Assembly (NCBI RefSeq): GCF_009733595.1
Contig: NZ_WOFH01000004.1
Coordinates: 310,001-374,000 of the forward strand
Length of the DNA: 64,000 nt
Source: Actinomadura litoris
Lineage (GTDB): Bacteria; Actinomycetota; Actinomycetes; Streptosporangiales; Streptosporangiaceae
Direction of reading: 5' to 3'
Below, piece after piece: positions 59,495 through 64,000 of this stretch. How positions within the stretch are numbered: the stretch's first letter is position 1; every line of letters begins with the position of its first letter. The notes below the pieces were generated by a model, which was given only the letters and a program-made list of their open reading frames with translations, did not search any database and was not told where the DNA came from. Position numbers and translations under genes: made by a program.

Positions 59495-60906
59495 CCGGGC
59501 GCGCCTCCGCACCGGCCGCGCGGCGCCGCCCGTCGCGGCGCGCCGTGCGGGCGGGGGCGGTGGTCGTGTGGGCGGCGGGGATCGCGGCGGCGTTCGCCGT
59601 CGGCTGGCACCTGCGGCGCGCGGGACTGGCCACCGAGGACGCGTTGCCGCCGCTGCACGCGCGGTTGCGGGACCGTCCGCCGACCTGGGGGATGCTGCCC
59701 GCGCTGGCGGTGGCGGCGGCCGGGGTGGCGGTGCTGCCCGCGCTGGTGTCACGGCTGCCGTGGCGGGCGCTGCCGCCGGTCGCGTGGGCGGGCGCGGCGC
59801 TGTGGGCGGTGGCGCTGGCGGTGGCCGACGGGCCGGGCGCGCTGTCCGGGCCGCTGGACGCGCCGACGGAGTACCCGGCGGGGCTGGCGCAGCTGCGTCC
59901 CGACCCGGCGGAGTGGCTGCGGACCTTCACCGAGCGGCTCGGCGGCTACACCACCCATGTGCGGGGGCATCCGCCGCTGCCGATGCTGGTGCTGTGGCTG
60001 CTGGAGCGGGCGGGCCTGCCCGGGACGGGCTGGGCGGCGGCGCTGGTGATCGCGGCGGGGTCGTCGGCGGCGGCGGCGATCGCGGTGACGGTGCGGGAGC
60101 TGGCGGGCGAGCGGGCGGCGCGCGCGGCGGTCCCGTTCCTGGTGCTGGCCCCGCTGGGGGTGTGGGTCGCGACGTCGATGGACGCGCTGTTCCTGGGCGT
60201 GGGCGCGTGGGGGACGGCGCTGACCGCGCTGGCGGCGCGGCGGCGTCCGGCGCGTCCGGGGGCGCGGGTGGCGGCGGCGGTGGGCGCGGGGCTGCTGCTG
60301 GGCTGCCTGCCGTATCTGAGCTACGGGCTGCTGCCGCTGTTCGCGGTGCCGGCGGCGGTGCTGCTGTCGGCGCGTCCCCGCCCGGTGGTGCTGGCGGCCC
60401 TCGGCGCGGGGCTGGTGGTGGTGCCCGCGGCGCTGACGGCCGGGGGGTTCTGGTGGCCCGACGGGGTCCGCGCGACGCTGGACACCTACCTGGTCAGCCG
60501 GGGGTCGGCGCGGCGCTCCTACGGCTACTTCGTGTTCGCGGACCTGGCGGTGCTGGGGCTGCTGGTGGGCCCGGCCGTCGCCCACGCGCTACCGGACGCG
60601 GTGCTGGACGCGGTGGCGGCGGTGCGGCGGGCGGCGCGGGCCCTGAGGTCTGCGCCGTCGCCGTCGCCGTCGCCAGCGCCGGGGCCGGGGCCGGGCGCGG
60701 CGCTGCCGGTGTGCGCGGCGCTGGTGGGGATGCTCGCGCTGGACCTGTCGGGCGTCACCAAGGGCGAGGTGGAGCGGATCTGGCTGCCGTTCGCGGCGTG
60801 GACGCTGGCCGCCGCGTCCCTGCGGGGGCCGCGGTCGCGGTGGTGGCTGGCGGCGCAGGCGGCGACGGCGCTGGCCGTCCAGGCGCTGGTGCTGTCGCCG
60901 TGGTGA
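59470..60906 (+). CDS. Polytopic membrane protein, GT-C glycosyltransferase-like
   Basis: 478 residues with about ten hydrophobic segments (AVVVWAAGIAAAFAVGWHLR, PALAVAAAGVAVLPALVSRL, VAAAVGAGLLLGCLPYLSYG). Loop 1 has a conserved-looking EYPAGLAQLRPDPAEWLR and YTTHVRGHPPLPMLVLWLLE, resembling the acidic loop of GT-C transferases. C-terminal VEREIW-like segment EVERIWLPFAAWTLAAASLR is another GT87/GT39-like feature. A Pro/Ser-rich loop (SPSPSPAPGPGPG) sits before the last helices. GTG 59470 (after GGGAGGAG) overlaps the methyltransferase by 25 nt. It probably transfers the cluster's sugar on the outside. Confidence 0.72.
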   Translation: MVRHADPLTGRASAPAARRRPSRRAVRAGAVVVWAAGIAAAFAVGWHLRRAGLATEDALPPLHARLRDRPPTWGMLPALAVAAAGVAVLPALVSRLPWRALPPVAWAGAALWAVALAVADGPGALSGPLDAPTEYPAGLAQLRPDPAEWLRTFTERLGGYTTHVRGHPPLPMLVLWLLERAGLPGTGWAAALVIAAGSSAAAAIAVTVRELAGERAARAAVPFLVLAPLGVWVATSMDALFLGVGAWGTALTALAARRRPARPGARVAAAVGAGLLLGCLPYLSYGLLPLFAVPAAVLLSARPRPVVLAALGAGLVVVPAALTAGGFWWPDGVRATLDTYLVSRGSARRSYGYFVFADLAVLGLLVGPAVAHALPDAVLDAVAAVRRAARALRSAPSPSPSPAPGPGPGAALPVCAALVGMLALDLSGVTKGEVERIWLPFAAWTLAAASLRGPRSRWWLAAQAATALAVQALVLSPW

Positions 60907-61020
60907 CCCTCGGCGGCACGGTCGGCGAAAAAAGTTCCGGCGGGGATGTCGATCGGGGCGGGGCCCGCGCGACGCGTCGGTGAAAGCCGATGAGACACCT
61001 CGCACGAAGGGACCACGACC

Positions 61021-61467
61021 ATGGCCGCCATCTCCTCCTCCACCCCCGCCACCACCCCCGCCTCCTCACCGGCCACCACGCGGGGCGGGCGCCGGACGCT
61101 GCGCAGGGTCCTGTGGGGCGCGCAGATCCTGCTCGCGGTGTTCCTGTTCGCCGGGTCGGCGCTGCCGAAGTTCGCCGGGCAGGCCGAGGCCGTCCGGACG
61201 TTCGAGGAGATCGGCTGGGGCCAGTGGTTCCGGTACGTGACGGGCGCGGTCGAGGCGGCGGGGGCGATCGGGCTGGTGGTGCCCCGGCTGGCGGGCCTCG
61301 CGGCGGTCGGGCTGATCGGTCTGATGGCGGGGGCCGCGGCGACGCAGCTGCTGGTGCTGTCGGCGCCGTGGGCGGCGCTGCCCGCCGCGTTCGCGGTGGT
61401 GTTCGCCGTGATCGCGTGGGACCGCCGCGCCGAGACCGGCGCGCTGCTGCGCGCGCCGCGCCGCTGA
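61021..61467 (+). CDS. DoxX-family membrane protein
   Basis: 148 residues. A Thr/Ala/Pro-rich cytoplasmic tail precedes four helices: LWGAQILLAVFLFAGSALPK, YVTGAVEAAGAIGLVVPRLA, AAVGLIGLMAGAAATQLLVL, and ALPAAFAVVFAVIAW. The SALPKFAG motif after helix 1 and GAVEAAGAIGL in helix 2 are typical of DoxX/SURF4-like proteins, linked to oxidative stress and thiosulfate oxidation. ATG 61021, GAAGGGAC upstream. A perfect terminator follows. Confidence 0.82.
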   Translation: MAAISSSTPATTPASSPATTRGGRRTLRRVLWGAQILLAVFLFAGSALPKFAGQAEAVRTFEEIGWGQWFRYVTGAVEAAGAIGLVVPRLAGLAAVGLIGLMAGAAATQLLVLSAPWAALPAAFAVVFAVIAWDRRAETGALLRAPRR

Positions 61468-61474
61468 GCCGGAA

Positions 61475-61503
61475 GCGGCCCGGAGCCGGCGGCTCCGGGC
61501 CGC
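61475..61503. terminator. Terminator between DoxX and KASIII (convergent)
   Basis: Perfect 13-bp arms GCGGCCCGGAGCC (61475-61487) and GGCTCCGGGCCGC (61491-61503), loop 3 nt. Confidence 0.85.
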
Positions 61504-61517
61504 CCCGGCCCGCGGGG

Positions 61518-62618
61518 TCAGGTCGGGGGCCAGGTGATGAGCGTGCGGCCCCAGGTCACGCCCGCGCCGAACCCGGCGAGCAGGACCAGGTCGCCGCCCT
61601 TGAGGCCGCGGGCGCGGACGGCGGCGTCCAGGGCATGGGGGAGGCTCGCGGCGCCGATGTTGCCGGCGTCGCGTCCGGCGATGGCGAGTTGCTCAGGCTC
61701 CAGCCCGGCCTCGGCGGCCAGCGAGGCGACCAGCCGGGGGTTGGGCTGGTGGGGGACGACCAGCGCGAGGTCGGCGGGCTTGACCCCGGCCTCCTCGCAC
61801 GCCTCGGCGACCAGCCGGGGGAAGATCTCGGTGATGAAGCCGCGGACGGCGCGGGCGTCCATGCGGATGGTGTGGCCGAGCCCCGCGAGGGTCTCGGGCG
61901 CGGCGGGGGCGCGGCTGCCGCCAGCGGGGATGAGGACGTCGCCGGCGTGCGTCCCGTCCGAGCCGAGGGTGATCGGCCCGATCCCGTACGGGCCGGGGGC
62001 GGGGCCGATGACGGCGGCGGCGGCGCCGTCGCCGAACAGCGCGGAGGTGGCGCGGTCGGCGGGGTCCAGGAACCGCGAGTACACCTCGACGCCGACGACC
62101 AGCGCGTAGGGGGCGGCGCCGCGCTGGGTGGACAGCCATCCGACGGCGGCCTGGAGCCCGTACACGAACCCGGTGCAGGCGGCGGAGACGTCGAAGGCGG
62201 CGGCCCGCCCGGCGCCGAGCAGCGCCTGGACGCGGCAGGCGGTGGAGGGCCCGAGTTCGTCGGGGGTGGAGGTGCCGAGGACGATGAGCCCGAGGTCGCC
62301 GGGGGCGAGCCCGGCCCGCTCCAGCGCGCGGCGGGCGGCGGCCGCGGCCAGGTCGGAGGCGGCCTGCCCGGGCGCGGCGACGCTCCGGGAGCGGATGCCG
62401 GTGCGGCTCTCGATCCAGTCGGGGGGCAGGCCCAGCGCGCGGGCGATGCCGTCGCTCTCCACGCGGCGGGAGGGCAGGTAGGAGCCGGTGCCCCGGATCG
62501 CCCATCCCGTGCCGGGGGTTTCGGTCCGCCGCGGCTCCGTCCTGGGGGGAGGGCTCTGCGCGCCCTCCGGAACGGCCATGTCGGTTCGCAGCCGCGGGCC
62601 GGTCTGCTTCCAGGTCAT
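61518..62618 (-). CDS. 3-oxoacyl-ACP synthase III (FabH-like KAS III)
   Basis: 366 residues. A 35-residue N-terminal tail precedes the thiolase fold. Catalytic triad is visible: Cys in FDVSAACTGFVYGLQ, His in VPHQPNPRLV, Asn in DAGNIGAASLPHAL. ILVGTSTPDEL-like (LIVLGTSTPDELGPSTA) and GWAIRGTGSYLPSRRVES are conserved. FabH condenses acyl-CoA with malonyl-ACP to start fatty acid or polyketide chains. It is divergent from an acyltransferase over an AT-rich gap, and both look like cluster priming enzymes rather than housekeeping FabH, which usually sits with fabD and acpP. Confidence 0.9.
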   Translation of the reverse strand: MTWKQTGPRLRTDMAVPEGAQSPPPRTEPRRTETPGTGWAIRGTGSYLPSRRVESDGIARALGLPPDWIESRTGIRSRSVAAPGQAASDLAAAAARRALERAGLAPGDLGLIVLGTSTPDELGPSTACRVQALLGAGRAAAFDVSAACTGFVYGLQAAVGWLSTQRGAAPYALVVGVEVYSRFLDPADRATSALFGDGAAAAVIGPAPGPYGIGPITLGSDGTHAGDVLIPAGGSRAPAAPETLAGLGHTIRMDARAVRGFITEIFPRLVAEACEEAGVKPADLALVVPHQPNPRLVASLAAEAGLEPEQLAIAGRDAGNIGAASLPHALDAAVRARGLKGGDLVLLAGFGAGVTWGRTLITWPPT

Positions 62619-62749
62619 GCGTCGCTCCCCTCCACCGGCGCGGGGCCGGTGGCCGTGGCGGGCCGGTCGGCCTGGCGTCGCAGGGGCGCGCCGCCGGGCG
62701 CCGCGCGCACGTGCCGCCCGCCGCGCTATCGGCGCGTGCGGCGTCGCAT

Positions 62750-62888
62750 GCTGACGCGACCGACGGTTGCCAGACCGATCCCACGAGTGAATAATCCCAT
62801 TTCAGGGTTTTTGTTCCATATCAAAATTGTTCAGCGGCCTTTATCCGGAAAGAAAAGCGAGCCTTCCTTTCAGGTAAGGAGACCCCGG
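62750..62888. promoter_or_regulatory. AT-rich divergent promoter region between KASIII and acyltransferase
   Basis: About 140 bp with A+T far above its surroundings (GAATAATCCCATTTCAGGG, TTTTTGTTCCATATC, AAAATTGTTCAGCGG). Such AT islands upstream of biosynthetic operons are often the promoters or targets of nucleoid proteins such as Lsr2. Plus-strand ribosome site AAGGAG precedes the acyltransferase GTG. No clear operator repeat was picked out. Confidence 0.6.
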
Positions 62889-63971
62889 GTGCCTGTGTCC
62901 TTCCGTCCGGCCGAGGAGCTCAAGCCCGACGACGTCTGTGCCTTCCTGTTCGCCGGCACCGGCTCGGCGGGTGTACCCGACCTGGTCTCGCCCACCCGCT
63001 GGTCCCCGGCCGCCGCCCGCGCGGTCGAGGACGTCCTGGACGCGGTGCAGGAGGGCCTGCCCCGCACGGGGTGGCCGTCGCTGCGCGCGATCCTGCTGGA
63101 GAACCCCGGCGGCTACCGGGCGGCGGCGCGGGCGCCGGGCGTCGCGCAGCTGTGCGGGTACGCCGCCTCGGTCGCGGTCGACCGGGCGCTGCGGACGGGC
63201 GGGATCCAGCCCGGCCACGCCGTCGGGCAGAGCTTCGGGGAGATCGCCGCGCTGGTGTGCGCGGGGGCGTTCGCGATCGCCGACGGCGCGCGGATGGCGG
63301 TCGCGCTGGTGGAGGTGCTCGCGCGGCACGGCGCGGGCGGCGGCATGGGGATGCTGGAGGCCGGCGAGGAGGCGACCCGCGCCGTCATCGCGGCGGCGGA
63401 CGCGCCGGAGGTCGTGGTGGCGTGCCTGAACGCGCCGGAGGTGACGGTGGTCAGCGGCCCCGACAAGCCGCTGGAGGCGGTGCTGGCGGAGGCGGCGCCG
63501 CGGGGGGTGCGGGCCGTCCGGCTCGCGGTGCCCTACCTGTCGCACCATCCGGCGATGGCGGGCGCCGACGAGGAGTGGTACGCGGCGATCCGCGGGTTCC
63601 CGCAGCGGCCCCTGCGGGTGCGGGTGCACTCCCCGGTGCGGGGCCGCGCCTACACCGACGCCGACGACCTGCACCGGGCGCTGGCCGACTGCGTCGTCTC
63701 GCCGGTGCGGCTGCCGGAGGCGCTGCGCGCCGTCCACGCCGCCGGCGCGACGGTGTTCACCGAGGCGGGGCCGGGCAGCGCGCTGTGCCGGTGCGCGCGG
63801 CTGTCGGTGCCGGACGCGCGGACCCTGGCGCCGCTGCGCGAGCGCCCCTCCGCCGGGCGGCCGGCGGCCCCGCCGTCCGGCGCGGCGGGGGCGTCCCCGG
63901 CCGAGGGCAAGTCGGCGGCGGGCATCTCCCCGGCGCCCGGACGCGAGGGGGAGCTCCACGATGGCCACTGA
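62889..63971 (+). CDS. Acyl/malonyl-transferase (FabD-like AT)
   Basis: 360 residues. AT fold: FLFAGTGSAGVPDL start, nucleophile Ser in GQSFGEIAALV (GxSxGE) about residue 118, catalytic His in VPYLSHHPAM about 217, and a Gln-like oxyanion region near residue 85. Substrate-determining motif after the nucleophile is not the usual HAFH, so the extender unit is not obvious. It ends in an Ala/Pro-rich disordered tail and overlaps the next ORF by 11 nt. GTG 62889 is preceded by AAGGAG. Loads malonyl or another acyl unit onto ACP, cooperating with the divergent KASIII. Confidence 0.85.
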   Translation: MPVSFRPAEELKPDDVCAFLFAGTGSAGVPDLVSPTRWSPAAARAVEDVLDAVQEGLPRTGWPSLRAILLENPGGYRAAARAPGVAQLCGYAASVAVDRALRTGGIQPGHAVGQSFGEIAALVCAGAFAIADGARMAVALVEVLARHGAGGGMGMLEAGEEATRAVIAAADAPEVVVACLNAPEVTVVSGPDKPLEAVLAEAAPRGVRAVRLAVPYLSHHPAMAGADEEWYAAIRGFPQRPLRVRVHSPVRGRAYTDADDLHRALADCVVSPVRLPEALRAVHAAGATVFTEAGPGSALCRCARLSVPDARTLAPLRERPSAGRPAAPPSGAAGASPAEGKSAAGISPAPGREGELHDGH

Positions 63972-64000
63972 TCCCGGCGCGGGCACCGGCGCCGGCCTCG
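63961..64000 (+). CDS. Start of next gene in the biosynthetic unit (3' truncated)
   Basis: ATG 63961 has GGGGGAG 8 nt upstream and overlaps the acyltransferase stop by 11 nt. Only MATDPGAGTGAGL is visible, and the identity cannot be told. By context it is probably a ketosynthase, acyl carrier protein or PKS/FAS subunit. Confidence 0.5.
   Translation, partial: MATDPGAGTGAGL

Noticed and set aside
60990-62888. Long open frame leading into the acyltransferase, antisense to KASIII
   Set aside because: No recognisable domain before GTG 62889, where the ribosome site and AT-domain start agree.
1-64000. CRISPR arrays, tRNA/rRNA genes, insertion sequences, attachment sites
   Set aside because: No spaced identical repeats, no tRNA cloverleaf with conserved TTC motif, no transposase and no terminal inverted repeats were recognised by eye; a tRNAscan/ISfinder run would be decisive.

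Overview
The window is high-GC DNA (roughly 72-75% by eye) with GTG, TTG and apparently leaderless starts, very short intergenic gaps and ATGA/GTGA stop-start overlaps. With F420-type flavin proteins, secreted GH18 chitinases plus an AA10 LPMO, and many regulator/efflux pairs, this points to a soil actinomycete, most likely of the Streptosporangiales (Actinomadura/Thermomonospora-like). The genus is an inference. No rRNA, tRNA, CRISPR array or IS element was recognised.

Region 1 (1-25 kb) is a dense array of small regulator-plus-effector modules. They include TetR with a TetX-like FAD monooxygenase, a second TetR/FAD monooxygenase pair, an APH-type kinase, an Erm-type 23S rRNA methyltransferase with a long leader, five MFS exporters and their ArsR, MarR, RHH and Lrp-type neighbours, an aldehyde dehydrogenase, an NmrA-like reductase and a secreted M1 peptidase. 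Most divergent gaps carry a clean inverted or direct repeat suited to the adjacent regulator. The stretch also holds decaying genes: a TetR and an SDR with internal deletions, a frameshifted secreted protein and an MFS C-terminal remnant.

Region 2 (25.3-32.9 kb) is a chitin-utilisation locus: two GH18 chitinases, an AA10 copper LPMO, a DUF305 His/Met-rich lipoprotein and a large CBM2-CBM2-FN3-FN3-GH18 chitinase, closed by a strong terminator. The products are exported, so this is an extracellular chitin-degrading set with a possible copper-handling partner.

Region 3 (32.9-43.3 kb) holds an NADPH:quinone oxidoreductase, a large LuxR-family ATPase regulator, TetR, a DrrAB-like ABC exporter, RsgA, an eight-helix membrane protein and an unusual Ala-rich helical protein.

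Region 4 (43.3-50.9 kb) is an envelope-glycosylation block: an OmpR/histidine-kinase pair followed by a GT2-GtrA fusion and two GT39-like transferases, with CTCA repeats phased at 11 bp before both units. Region 5 (50.9-56.3 kb) has pterin dehydratase, an SDR, a UvrA paralogue divergent from a WYL regulator, and an IclR regulator. Region 6 (56.4-60.9 kb) is a tightly coupled operon of epimerase, GT2, DUF2064, methyltransferase and a polytopic GT-C-like protein. Region 7 (61-64 kb) has DoxX, then a KASIII divergent from a malonyl/acyl-transferase across an unusually AT-rich gap. This looks like the edge of a fatty-acid or polyketide-type biosynthetic cluster that continues past the window.
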